Source: Methylomonas sp. 11b
GTDB lineage: Bacteria; Pseudomonadota; Gammaproteobacteria; Methylococcales; Methylomonadaceae
Length of the DNA: 64,000 bases
NCBI RefSeq assembly: GCF_000515215.1
Contig: NZ_KI911557.1
Location: 1,199,586-1,263,585, forward strand
Direction: 5' to 3'
In this document: positions 18,799-26,970 of the stretch, one piece after another
How the letters are laid out: the number at the start of each line of letters is the position of its first letter
How positions within the stretch are numbered: position 1 is the stretch's first letter
The notes under the pieces: generated by a model
Told to the model about the DNA's origin: nothing
The model's input: only the letters and a program-made list of their open reading frames with translations
Databases searched by the model: none
Translations under genes and position numbers: made by a program

Positions 18799-18902
18799 AC
18801 CTCATGTTTAAATTTCGATTAATGACATAAGGTGACAGCCCAGCCGTCTTGACCTGCAAGACCTGTGACTTTCCGTCCCCGCTTCACAACGAGTTTGGCT
18901 TT
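18799..18902 (-). promoter_or_regulatory. GEMM-type c-di-GMP-I riboswitch candidate with SD-sequestering platform
   Basis: On the minus strand: GCCAAACTC, a stem with a GUGA (GNRA) loop, GACGGAAAGTC, AGGTCTTG, a loop, CAAGACGGCTGGGCTGTC. This parallels the tpsA-leader element segment by segment and fits the GEMM layout. Directly after the aptamer, ACCTTATG (18826-18833) can pair with CATGAGGT (18799-18806), which contains the GAGG Shine-Dalgarno of the VPLPA-CTERM gene (8 pairs, one G-U). This suggests translational control, unlike the terminator platform upstream of tpsA. The GACGC and C92-type positions deviate from consensus. Confidence 0.7.
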
Positions 18903-19283
18903 TACACGCTTTAGATCGTACTCGACGCTATCTAACATCCTGACAGCGCCGCTTTTGTTGCCCCCGCTACCATTTCCCCCTTAGCCTCCTCCCTATCCTC
19001 TTCCTTAGCCGCTCCTTGTCCGTGCCGTCCGTGTTCCCTAGTTGCTCCTGAATCCTTGCTGAACTGCCGATCCTCGACCCTTCAACTTGACGCGGATTAT
19101 TCCAGAGCAATAGCGGCTTTTCGGTTACAGCATTGTTAAATTCACGTGACATGTAATACATCTGTATTACAAAGCCGACCGCTAACACGAAAATTCAGCG
19201 GATGATCGGGCGCGGGCGGTAGCTATGAAATTTAAGATTCTTTTTGCGGGCATTGCCTCACTGCCATTGAGCGAAGGAAGAAT

Positions 19284-19319
19284 CCCCTTCTCCCTCCAGG
19301 AGAAGGTTGGGATGAGGGG
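19284..19319. repeat. Dispersed palindromic repeat (same family as at 14197 and 53221)
   Basis: CCCCTTCTCCCTCCAGGAGAAGG then TTGGGATGAGGGG, with a CCTTCTCC/GGAGAAGG stem. It matches the copies inside dnaE2. Confidence 0.6.
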
Positions 19320-19592
19320 AGATAGAACCATCCGCTCTTAACTTAATAGCAGTGGGACGTGGTCCAGGCATGAATTGTCGTGAGCTGTGGACGGCAAGGC
19401 GCATCCTGACTATTGAGCTACTTCAGCTAAACCCAAGAAGTCCGTGATGCCCGCGGGGTTACCCACAGGGCACAAGAGCGGGCATCCAGTGCCATGGAAG
19501 GCAAGTTTGAAGCTATCAATGAATTCTGGACTGGGCATTCACGGGAAACTGGACGCCTTGGGACCGCGCAGCAAATCGGCTGCGGCAACTGG

Positions 19593-19612
19593 GCTCCCGC
19601 CTGCGCGGGAGC
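19593..19612. repeat. Perfect palindrome downstream of gspM
   Basis: GCTCCCGC, loop CTGC, GCGGGAGC form a perfect 8-bp stem, part of a widely dispersed repeat type. Its position just after the gspM stop means it could help end the T2SS transcript, but there is no U-run. Confidence 0.5.
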
Positions 19613-19629
19613 GACGATACCTGAGCAGA

Positions 19630-20124
19630 CTAAACAACACCCAGTAAGACCTTGGCATTGACGATACCATCAGCATCGGCCGGTTTTTCAACATCGATTT
19701 GCAGTACCTGCAAACGGTGTTTGGTTTCCAAAATTGCCAACCAGGACATCAGTTGGTCGAAAGCCAGATGTTCCAGCCAGACGCTGACTTTGTCCTCGCC
19801 TTCCGGCGACAGGTGTTTGATCGCCGGTTTTATCTCCAGCTGCTGGCTGCTGAAATCGACTACCGCCAGCGGCGATTGATTAGCGCCATCCAATGCCGGT
19901 GCATCAACCGTAGCCTGTTGCCGCAAAGCCGCAGCTTCGTTACCGACTTGTTGTAAGTAGGTATAGATTTGCTGTTGCGCCTGGATTTTTAGGGTCAGCA
20001 AGCGGCTTTGTTCAGCAATTGGTTGGTAAAACAGCAGGTATGCGCCATACATCAGCACGACCAGTACACCACCCAGCGCCAGCACTCGCTCTCTGGGCGT
20101 TAATTCGGCAAAACGCTTCGCCAT
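19630..20124 (-). CDS. gspM: Type II secretion system protein GspM
   Basis: The 164-residue protein has a short cytoplasmic tail (MAKRFAELTPRERVLAL), one membrane helix and a periplasmic domain. The TPRERVL start is typical of GspM. With GspL it forms the inner-membrane platform that couples the ATPase to pseudopilus assembly. The ATG at 20124 is used because the longer open frame overlaps gspL in another frame and adds no family sequence. It begins 1 bp after the gspL stop and is the last gene of the operon; gspN is absent. Confidence 0.85.
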   Translation of the reverse strand: MAKRFAELTPRERVLALGGVLVVLMYGAYLLFYQPIAEQSRLLTLKIQAQQQIYTYLQQVGNEAAALRQQATVDAPALDGANQSPLAVVDFSSQQLEIKPAIKHLSPEGEDKVSVWLEHLAFDQLMSWLAILETKHRLQVLQIDVEKPADADGIVNAKVLLGVV

Positions 20125-20125
20125 G

Positions 20126-21319
20126 TCATTTTTCGCGAATCTCAAGTTGCGCCTCCACGCCGTTTGCGCCGCTGTCGGCGGATTGAATTTTGACTTGCAC
20201 CGTGCTTTGCAACTGCTGTTTGAATTGCTCCAGTTGGCCGATGTCGTCGGCAAGCAGATGTAACTGCAAACCGCCGTTCAGGAAATTGAGCTTTTTCAAG
20301 TGTACGGCCGGCGCGTCTTTCAACACCAATCCGGAACGGTAGATCAAGCGCATGAAGCCGCTACCGGCAAAAGCCTGTTGTTTTCTGAGCTGCGCCAGCT
20401 GTTGCTCGGCCTGAGCTTTGACATTGACGATGCGTTTCACATCGGGAAAAGTTTGTTTGAACAGCTCTTGGCTTTTCGCTTCCAACTCGCTTAGTTCGGC
20501 TTGTTGTTGCCAATAGGTATGTAGTAAAGCGTAGCTCTGCACCGCCAGTGCCACGCACAGAATTATTGCCGCCGGTAGCCACTGTTGCCAGAGGCCTTTT
20601 GGACGATGACTGACGGCATAAGCACCGCTCAACAAATTCAGCTCGGCTGGCAATGACTCGACGGCGCTCGCCATGAATTGCAAAGGCTTGGCTATGACTG
20701 TTTCCAAACCGTTATTTGCCAAACCATCCGGCAGCTGGGTGTCTTCGCTGTGTTTGCATATCAGTAAAGTCTGGCAATCGACACCTTCGGCACAGGCTTT
20801 TTCCAGCAGTTGCGGCAGAAATTGCGCATCCACGCCGCCGCCCAAATAGGCAGCGCTGCGCAAAATTGCGTTGCTTTCTTCGAGCAACAAAGTCGTTTGT
20901 CCAGGCTGATACGGCAGGCATAAGGTTTCCGGATACGCAGCTGCCAGAGCTAAACCGGCTTCGCGAAACGGAGTAAGCCGCGCCGCTAATGTGTCGTGCG
21001 TAATCGCCGCCGCGGCGAGTTTATCCCGGTCCTGCTTTAACCAAACCAGATGATAATTTTCCACGTCCTCGGCCAGTAGGTCTTCCAACGCAAACGGCAA
21101 GGCTTTTTTCAGTTGCGCAGTGGTTTTAACTGCCAGCTCGATTTCCAGCAATAGCACCGAAGCGGCCGGCAATAACAGTAGTACAGACTTACCCTGCGCA
21201 GCCGCTGCCAACTCCATCATCGAGCCGGATGTCGGCCGACTATCAGGCTCGGCAAGATTCAACCATTCCAGTTTATCGGCAGATTCGGCACCTAATCTGA
21301 CCAGCAGTTTTTCAGCCAT
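20126..21319 (-). CDS. gspL: Type II secretion system protein GspL
   Basis: The 397-residue protein has an actin-like cytoplasmic half (contains LLLLPAASVLLLEIELAVKT), a membrane helix near 247-268 (ILCVALAVQSYALL) and a periplasmic ferredoxin-like C-terminus. GspL recruits the GspE ATPase to the membrane. It overlaps gspK by 8 bp and is followed by gspM, as in other T2SS operons. Confidence 0.85.
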   Translation of the reverse strand: MAEKLLVRLGAESADKLEWLNLAEPDSRPTSGSMMELAAAAQGKSVLLLLPAASVLLLEIELAVKTTAQLKKALPFALEDLLAEDVENYHLVWLKQDRDKLAAAAITHDTLAARLTPFREAGLALAAAYPETLCLPYQPGQTTLLLEESNAILRSAAYLGGGVDAQFLPQLLEKACAEGVDCQTLLICKHSEDTQLPDGLANNGLETVIAKPLQFMASAVESLPAELNLLSGAYAVSHRPKGLWQQWLPAAIILCVALAVQSYALLHTYWQQQAELSELEAKSQELFKQTFPDVKRIVNVKAQAEQQLAQLRKQQAFAGSGFMRLIYRSGLVLKDAPAVHLKKLNFLNGGLQLHLLADDIGQLEQFKQQLQSTVQVKIQSADSGANGVEAQLEIREK

Positions 21320-22247
21320 GCGCCAAGCCCTGGCGCTGGCGCTTCACCACTTGCGCGCCACCACTATCGCGCTGCAATTGCGACTCAAACTGCAAATGGG
21401 TTTTGCCCATATCGATTTGCCCTTGTAATAAAAAGTTTTGCGAACTGACACCCAAGCCATATTTACCGATGCCGGTGTCGGCAACCGTTTCATCCTTTAA
21501 AAATTCGGCGACTTTTGCGAAAGGCTTGCCTCGGGCTCTGAACATGGATTCCGCCTGATCGGCGCTGATGCCGTCCGCCAAGCAACGCAACACGGTGGCA
21601 CTGGCGGTATTGACATTCAGCGGCGCGTAACCCTCCACCGCGTAGACATAAGGCAGCAATTTCAGATAGGTCTCGCGCGTCATGCCTTGTACCAACAGCA
21701 ACTCGCTGACATCGGCAAATTGCCGGTTAGCGGCGCGATAAGCCGGCTTTTTGCGAGTGTAGGTTTCGTCTTCCGCGCCGTGCGGATAGCTGACATCCAT
21801 ATCCGCATCAACCCAATCGGCAATCGCCTGCACCAGCTCGGTTTTCAGTTTTAGAATGGCCAGCAAGCGTTCCAGGCGCTTGATATCGTCCTTGGAAATT
21901 TTGCCCTCCACCAATACGTTGTTCAGATTAATCCGGCCCTGCAAATCCTCAATCTGCGCTTGCATCGTGCCGCCGACGACGTTTGTCCTTGCCAACGGTA
22001 TGGACCAATCTCCAGCCAAACCATCTACTTTACCGGCCGTGGCGTCGGCAGCCAGCCGGCCGATGGCCCAACTTTCCAAGCCGTACACGTATTCCCAGGC
22101 TTGCGCGCTACGCAGCTGATTTTCGGTGCGGCGAATATCCAACTGCCGCGCGCTGGACATCGACACCACGGCAACGGTAGCGATAGCCAGTATCAACATG
22201 ACGGTGATCAACGCGATCCCGGATTGCGCCTGATGTAGCGACCTCAT
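21312..22247 (-). CDS. gspK: Type II secretion minor pseudopilin GspK
   Basis: The 311-residue protein has the prepilin leader MRSLHQAQSG^IALITVMLIL. Thr, not Glu, sits at mature position 5, which is normal for GspK at the pseudopilus tip. The large globular domain (LQGRINLNN, DADMDVSYP, APLNVNTASATVLRCL) is characteristic, including the helix-hairpin-helix-like region. It overlaps gspJ by 4 bp and gspL by 8 bp. Confidence 0.9.
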   Translation of the reverse strand: MRSLHQAQSGIALITVMLILAIATVAVVSMSSARQLDIRRTENQLRSAQAWEYVYGLESWAIGRLAADATAGKVDGLAGDWSIPLARTNVVGGTMQAQIEDLQGRINLNNVLVEGKISKDDIKRLERLLAILKLKTELVQAIADWVDADMDVSYPHGAEDETYTRKKPAYRAANRQFADVSELLLVQGMTRETYLKLLPYVYAVEGYAPLNVNTASATVLRCLADGISADQAESMFRARGKPFAKVAEFLKDETVADTGIGKYGLGVSSQNFLLQGQIDMGKTHLQFESQLQRDSGGAQVVKRQRQGLAHG

Positions 22248-22822
22248 TCCCGCACCATAAACAGCCGCTGAATGTCACCCAAGCCGGCCAAGTTAAAATT
22301 CGCTTCCACCGCTTTGGGTAAGCCAGTGCCGCCAGCCGGCCAATGCGTAGTCCAGTCGCTGCCGTAAAACCGCAAATCAAGCGCCGCGACGTTCAACAGC
22401 TTTTTCCGGCGAAATTGCGTCTGCTGAGTACGATCCAGCACTGTCCAAACCTGCCGATACAAGCAGCCGTTTTCCAGACGATAACTGATACGTTGCAATT
22501 GGCTGTGCATCGCCAACGCCGACCATTCCGACACGCTACGCGTCAAGGTCAGCAAGTCTTCGCCATTACCGCCGGAAAACGCCGGCTGTTCGCTGCCGAA
22601 TTCGTCCCGCACCGAGCGCGGCAAGGCTTGAGCCAGATCTTCGTTCAGCAAATACAGGGTTTGCTGCAGCGCGGCGATGCTGTCCGAGCGCTTTTCGGTG
22701 CCGGCTCTGGCATCCAGCACCGCACTCAAGCCGGCGTAGGCCATCGCCGCCATGATCGCGAACACGGCCATCGCGATCAGGATTTCCAGCAAGGTGAAGC
22801 CGCGACTGGCGCTATTATTCAT
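22244..22822 (-). CDS. gspJ: Type II secretion minor pseudopilin GspJ
   Basis: The product begins MNNSASRG^FTLLEILIAMAVFA with prepilin cleavage after Gly8 and Glu at mature position 5. It is 192 residues long, normal for GspJ. The ATG at 22822 overlaps the gspI stop by 8 bp; upstream ATGs would lengthen the leader unusually. GspJ, GspI and GspK form the pseudopilus tip. Confidence 0.88.
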   Translation of the reverse strand: MNNSASRGFTLLEILIAMAVFAIMAAMAYAGLSAVLDARAGTEKRSDSIAALQQTLYLLNEDLAQALPRSVRDEFGSEQPAFSGGNGEDLLTLTRSVSEWSALAMHSQLQRISYRLENGCLYRQVWTVLDRTQQTQFRRKKLLNVAALDLRFYGSDWTTHWPAGGTGLPKAVEANFNLAGLGDIQRLFMVRE

Positions 22823-23189
22823 GGCCGCTCGGAACATAACTAAGCAATCCGGCATAAGGCGACTTGTCGCCTTCCAAAAACACTTCTATCCGATAATCCC
22901 AGACCCTGCCGCCGATACTCGGCGTTACACCGCGCTTGGCCTGCCAATACCAACGCCGACCGGCCATCGTGTCCCAGCCATCCTGGTTTTCCGGTTTTTC
23001 GGTAGCCAGGCGCAATTGCACCGTATGGTTCGCGGCTATCGTCGCGGCTATCGTTTTGTTTTCCAGATACCAAAGATTCTTGGTGTTGTCGGCGGTAATT
23101 TTGATCAAACCGGCCATCAGGATGGCTAACAAAGCCAAAGCAATCAGCACTTCCAACAGCGTGAAGCCGCCGTTACCGGAATATTTCAT
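22815..23189 (-). CDS. gspI: Type II secretion minor pseudopilin GspI
   Basis: The start MKYSGNGG^FTLLEVLIALALLAILMA has the prepilin leader and Glu5. The protein is 124 residues long. Its ATG (23189) overlaps the gspH stop in an ATGA arrangement, which fixes the start and suggests translational coupling. The longer open frame to 23246 is a shadow within gspH. Confidence 0.88.
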   Translation of the reverse strand: MKYSGNGGFTLLEVLIALALLAILMAGLIKITADNTKNLWYLENKTIAATIAANHTVQLRLATEKPENQDGWDTMAGRRWYWQAKRGVTPSIGGRVWDYRIEVFLEGDKSPYAGLLSYVPSGHE

Positions 23190-23728
23190 GGCTTGATGGC
23201 GACGCTGGAAACCGCTAAGCCCTCGTCCGCCATATTGCTCAGCCAAAACCGGAGATCGCTTTTTGCTAAATCCAACGCAATTTGGAACGCATCCGCGGCC
23301 CCGTCCGGCGTAAATACAATCTGCGGCTCGGGATGCACCTTGCTGCCAAAGTGCTTAGTCAGGTACACAGGCTTTTCGTCCAGGGTCAACGCCAAAGTCA
23401 TACCGGCTGGCAAATCCCGCTGTCTGAAGACCGCATCAGTATTCTCCGGCCGCCACTTGCCTTGGGTCGGCGACAGAAACCTATACCCTTGACCGACCAA
23501 CTCCAGACCTATGCTTTCGCCGCGTATCATCGCTTCCTGCTCAGCCAGCTCCAGCAATTTTGCCAGCCGCTGAATTTCCAATTGTTGCTGCTTGCTGTGA
23601 TCGGCATTGCCCATCGCCAGCATCGCCATGCTGCTCATCAAGCCGATCAGGACCATCGCAATCAATAGCTCGATCAGCGTAAAGCCGCGAATCTGCAAGC
23701 CCTCAAGCTGACTTATTTTTGCGCCCAA
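23186..23728 (-). CDS. gspH: Type II secretion minor pseudopilin GspH
   Basis: The 180-residue protein contains RG^FTLIELLIAMVLIGLMSS, the prepilin signature, after a leader of 15 residues. The start codon appears to be a TTG at 23728, inside the end of gspG (16-bp overlap); another TTG lies 10 codons further in. Position between gspG and gspI supports GspH. The exact start is uncertain. Confidence 0.82.
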   Translation of the reverse strand: MGAKISQLEGLQIRGFTLIELLIAMVLIGLMSSMAMLAMGNADHSKQQQLEIQRLAKLLELAEQEAMIRGESIGLELVGQGYRFLSPTQGKWRPENTDAVFRQRDLPAGMTLALTLDEKPVYLTKHFGSKVHPEPQIVFTPDGAADAFQIALDLAKSDLRFWLSNMADEGLAVSSVAIKP

Positions 23729-24144
23729 TTGGTGATATCCGCGCCGGCTTCGCTGCCACCTTCCACGCCGTCGGCCCCGAAGGAATACAAATCAAATTCG
23801 CCGTGCGCGCCGGGCTGCATGTAAAAATACGGTTTGCCCCAGGCGTCGGCCGGAAGTTGATCCAGATAACCGCCCTGCTTCCAATGCGCGCCTTGCGGCA
23901 GATTGGTCGGCTTGTGTACCAGGGCTTCCAGGCCCTGGTCGGTGGTCGGATAGCTGAAGTTATCCAGGCGATACAGATCCAGCGCGGCGCTGATGGCTCT
24001 GATGTCTTGCAAGGTGCGAGTGGCGCGGGCTTCATCCGGTCTGCCCATGATTTTCGGCACGACGATAGACGCCAAAATGCCCAAAATTACTACCACGATC
24101 ATCACTTCGATCAGGGTAAAGCCTTGCTGTTTTTTATTGCTCAT
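23713..24144 (-). CDS. gspG: Type II secretion major pseudopilin GspG
   Basis: The 143-residue protein starts MSNKKQQG^FTLIEVMIVVVILGILASIVVP, which is the highly conserved major pseudopilin N-terminus. LDNFSYPTTDQGLEALV and the Gly/Asp-rich calcium loop near the C-terminus (WGKPYFYMQPGAHGEFDLYSFGADG) are diagnostic. It builds the periplasmic pseudopilus. It lies 96 bp downstream of gspF. Confidence 0.95.
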   Translation of the reverse strand: MSNKKQQGFTLIEVMIVVVILGILASIVVPKIMGRPDEARATRTLQDIRAISAALDLYRLDNFSYPTTDQGLEALVHKPTNLPQGAHWKQGGYLDQLPADAWGKPYFYMQPGAHGEFDLYSFGADGVEGGSEAGADITNWAQK

Positions 24145-24240
24145 AGCGGTTTAAAGTCTTATTGGTTTAAGCACGCCCCGGTATGCGGGACAACAGGGAG
24201 AAGATTAGAAAGCCAACGTGACAGGCGTATGACAAAACAC

Positions 24241-25452
24241 CTATCTAATCAGCTGGTTCATTTCAAAAATCGGTAAGAGAATGGCTAACACGATGGTCAG
24301 CACCACCAGGCCCATGAACAAAATCAGAGCCGGCTCGAATAAACCCATGGTCAACTCGGTGAGCGCCTGAATATCGCGCTCCTGATCGTCGGCGGCACTT
24401 TCCAGCATGCGCGGCAATTGCCCGCTGGCTTCGCCGCTGGCGACCAAATGTATCGTCACCGGCGGGAAGAAACCGCTGGCTTCTAGCGCCTTGTTCAAAC
24501 TCTGCCCTTCGCGGACGCGGATCGCAGTGTGCGCGACTGCTTGCTGCATCGCGTTGTTAGACAACACCTGGCTGGAGATTTTTAAGGCTTCCAGCAGCTC
24601 GACACCGCTATTGGTCAAAATCGCCAACGTGCGGGTAAAGCGGGCAGTGTTTAAGCCCTTGGAAAAGCGGGCGGTAATAGGCATGGTCAATAGCCAACGG
24701 TGAAACAGCATGCGCGGCCGCTCCCGGCGCAAAATCAGCTTCGCCGCGACAGTTAAGCCCACCGCGATGACCAGCAACAGCAAGCCATTGCTCTGCAAAA
24801 AATCGCTGCAACTAATTAAGGCCCGGGTAATAGCCGGCAACTCGTGGCCCATTTTGTCGAACACGCCAGTGATTTCCGGCACCACATACGCCAACAGGCC
24901 GATGACCACCAATACGGACACCGACGACAACAACACCGGATAAATCATGGCCATTTGTAACTTGCGATGCAGTTGGCCTTTGTCGCTTAGATAATCGGCC
25001 AGTTTTTCCAGCACCTGATCCAGCTTGCCCGAGGATTCGCCGGCTTCGATAGTGGCGCGGTACAGGGGCGGAAAAGTACTGGGAAATGCCTGACATGCCA
25101 CGGCCAGACTTTGCCCTTCCAGAACTCGGCTTCTGATCGCCAGCAATATCCTTCTGGCCCTCGCCGACTCCAGTTGCCTGGCGATAATGCCCAAGGCTTC
25201 ATCAATCGCCAAGCCGGACTTCAACAGAGCCGCCAACTGCCGAGTGATGTGCGCCAGTGCGCGCATGCCGATGTTTTGCGCCAATAAGGGCGACTGACCG
25301 CTGCGTTCTTTTTTATGAACTTCCTGAATGTCCAGCAGGGTTAAATCATTGGCCTTCAATTGTTGGCGCGCGGTTTTGATCGTGTCGCTCTCAAGTGTGC
25401 CTTTAACCGACTTGCCCTTGCCGTTCAGCGCTTGATATTCGAAGACCGCCAT
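24241..25452 (-). CDS. gspF: Type II secretion inner-membrane platform protein GspF
   Basis: The 403-residue protein has the two T2SF domains separated by membrane helices. Hallmarks are the N-terminal MAVFEYQALNGKGKSVKGTLE, IEAGESSGKLDQVLEKLADYL, VASGEASGQLPRMLE and the C-terminal LPIFEMNQLIR. It anchors GspE, L and M in the inner membrane. It follows gspE by 6 bp. Confidence 0.93.
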   Translation of the reverse strand: MAVFEYQALNGKGKSVKGTLESDTIKTARQQLKANDLTLLDIQEVHKKERSGQSPLLAQNIGMRALAHITRQLAALLKSGLAIDEALGIIARQLESARARRILLAIRSRVLEGQSLAVACQAFPSTFPPLYRATIEAGESSGKLDQVLEKLADYLSDKGQLHRKLQMAMIYPVLLSSVSVLVVIGLLAYVVPEITGVFDKMGHELPAITRALISCSDFLQSNGLLLLVIAVGLTVAAKLILRRERPRMLFHRWLLTMPITARFSKGLNTARFTRTLAILTNSGVELLEALKISSQVLSNNAMQQAVAHTAIRVREGQSLNKALEASGFFPPVTIHLVASGEASGQLPRMLESAADDQERDIQALTELTMGLFEPALILFMGLVVLTIVLAILLPIFEMNQLIR

Positions 25453-25458
25453 ACCAGA

Positions 25459-26970
25459 TTAATCCTTTAAGGTGATACGGATGGCTTCGTCGATGCTGGT
25501 ATCGCCGTTCAGCACTTTTTCCAGCGCACTTTGCTGGATGCTGCGCGAGGAAAGTCGGGCATGCCGTTCCAGTTCCAGATCGCCGGCGCCATCATGGATC
25601 AGCTGTTGCATCGTGCTATCCAGCATGATCATTTCAAAAATACCAGCCCGGCCCTTGTAACCGTGGTTATGGCACTGCGGGCAGCCTTGGGCTTGATAAA
25701 CAGTAACAGGCTCGCCGGTTTCGCTGCGATACCCCAGCTTGGCTAAATCCTGTTCCGGCACCTGTTCCGGTTTTTTACAATGCGGACACAGTTTGCGCAG
25801 CAACCGCTGGGCTATCACGCCGACCAAACTGGAGGCCAACAAGAAAGGCTCTATGCCCATGTCGCGCAGCCGGGTTATAGCGCCGACGGCGGTATTGGTA
25901 TGCAAGGTCGATAGCACCAAGTGGCCGGTCAAGCTGGCCTGCACGCCAATCTCGGCGGTTTCCCGGTCGCGAATCTCGCCGACCATGACGATGTCCGGAT
26001 CCTGCCGCAAAATCGCCCGCAAGCCCTTGGCAAAAGTCATGTCCACCTTGGTGTTCACCTGGGTTTGGCCGACGCCGTCCAGGTAATATTCGATAGGGTC
26101 TTCGACGGTAAGAATATTGCGGCTGCGTTGATTCAATTGGTTAACCACCGCGTACAAACTGGTGGTTTTCCCGGAACCGGTAGGCCCGGTCACCAGAATG
26201 ATGCCGTGGGGCCTAGCAATCATCTGCTGAATGCTGTTCAGCTCGTAATCCGACATGCCGACTTGCTTCAGGCTTAATTGGTTGGCCTGCTTGTCCAGCA
26301 AGCGCAGCACCACCCGTTCGCCGTGGCCGGAAGGCAAAGTCGAGACTCGCACATCCACAGTGCGGCCGCCGATATTCAAGGAGATACGACCATCCTGCGG
26401 CAAGCGCTTTTCGGCGATGTCCAGCTTGGCCATGACTTTAAGCCGGGAAATCACCATGGGCGCGAACTCGCGCTGCGGCTCGATAATTTCCCGCAAGGTG
26501 CCGTCCACCCGAAACCGCACTACCATGCGTTTTTCGTAGGATTCGATGTGAATGTCCGAGGCGTTTTCCTTGATGGCTTCGGTGAGCAGCGCGTTGATCA
26601 AACGAATGATCGGCGCTTCGTCTTCGCTTTCGAGTAAGTCTTCCGGCTTGGGCAAGTGCTGGGCCATCTCGGACAAATCCAGATTGTCCTGCATATCGTC
26701 GACCATCTGCTGAGCATGGCCGGTTTTGTGTTCGTACACCGCTTGCAGCAAGCGCTCGAACTCTTCCGCGCCGACCGCTTCGAAACTGGCCGGTCTAGCC
26801 ACGAAGCGCCGGGTTTCCAGCAAAGCCGTTACCGGAGCTTTAGGTTGATAGACGATACGCGCCTGCTGTGCGGAACACTCCGCAACGATCACGCCGTGGC
26901 GTTTGGCAAAACCGTAAGACGGCAGCCTGTTATCGGTCGGCGCTGGCGCTGTCGGTTCAGCGGTTGCCAT
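25459..26970 (-). CDS. gspE: Type II secretion ATPase GspE
   Basis: The 503-residue protein has an N-terminal domain, a Walker A motif GPTGSGKTT (about residue 260), an Asp box (DPDIVMVGEIRDRETAEI), a His box (GHLVLSTLHTN), and a CPHC...CPQC four-cysteine zinc motif in the C-terminal third. It powers pseudopilus growth from the cytoplasm. Its start overlaps the end of gspD by 14 bp. Confidence 0.95.
   Translation of the reverse strand: MATAEPTAPAPTDNRLPSYGFAKRHGVIVAECSAQQARIVYQPKAPVTALLETRRFVARPASFEAVGAEEFERLLQAVYEHKTGHAQQMVDDMQDNLDLSEMAQHLPKPEDLLESEDEAPIIRLINALLTEAIKENASDIHIESYEKRMVVRFRVDGTLREIIEPQREFAPMVISRLKVMAKLDIAEKRLPQDGRISLNIGGRTVDVRVSTLPSGHGERVVLRLLDKQANQLSLKQVGMSDYELNSIQQMIARPHGIILVTGPTGSGKTTSLYAVVNQLNQRSRNILTVEDPIEYYLDGVGQTQVNTKVDMTFAKGLRAILRQDPDIVMVGEIRDRETAEIGVQASLTGHLVLSTLHTNTAVGAITRLRDMGIEPFLLASSLVGVIAQRLLRKLCPHCKKPEQVPEQDLAKLGYRSETGEPVTVYQAQGCPQCHNHGYKGRAGIFEMIMLDSTMQQLIHDGAGDLELERHARLSSRSIQQSALEKVLNGDTSIDEAIRITLKD

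Larger units (their letters stand above)
18903..19629. other. Long intergenic region without a supported gene
   Basis: Between the VPLPA-CTERM leader and gspM there is no convincing gene. A 73-codon frame at 18967-19188 has no recognisable content. The region should hold the promoter of the VPLPA-CTERM transcript and contains two dispersed repeats, listed separately. Confidence 0.5.

Noticed and set aside
18967..19188. A 73-codon frame upstream of the VPLPA-CTERM leader
   Set aside because: No recognisable content, no Shine-Dalgarno, and it sits where the promoter should be.
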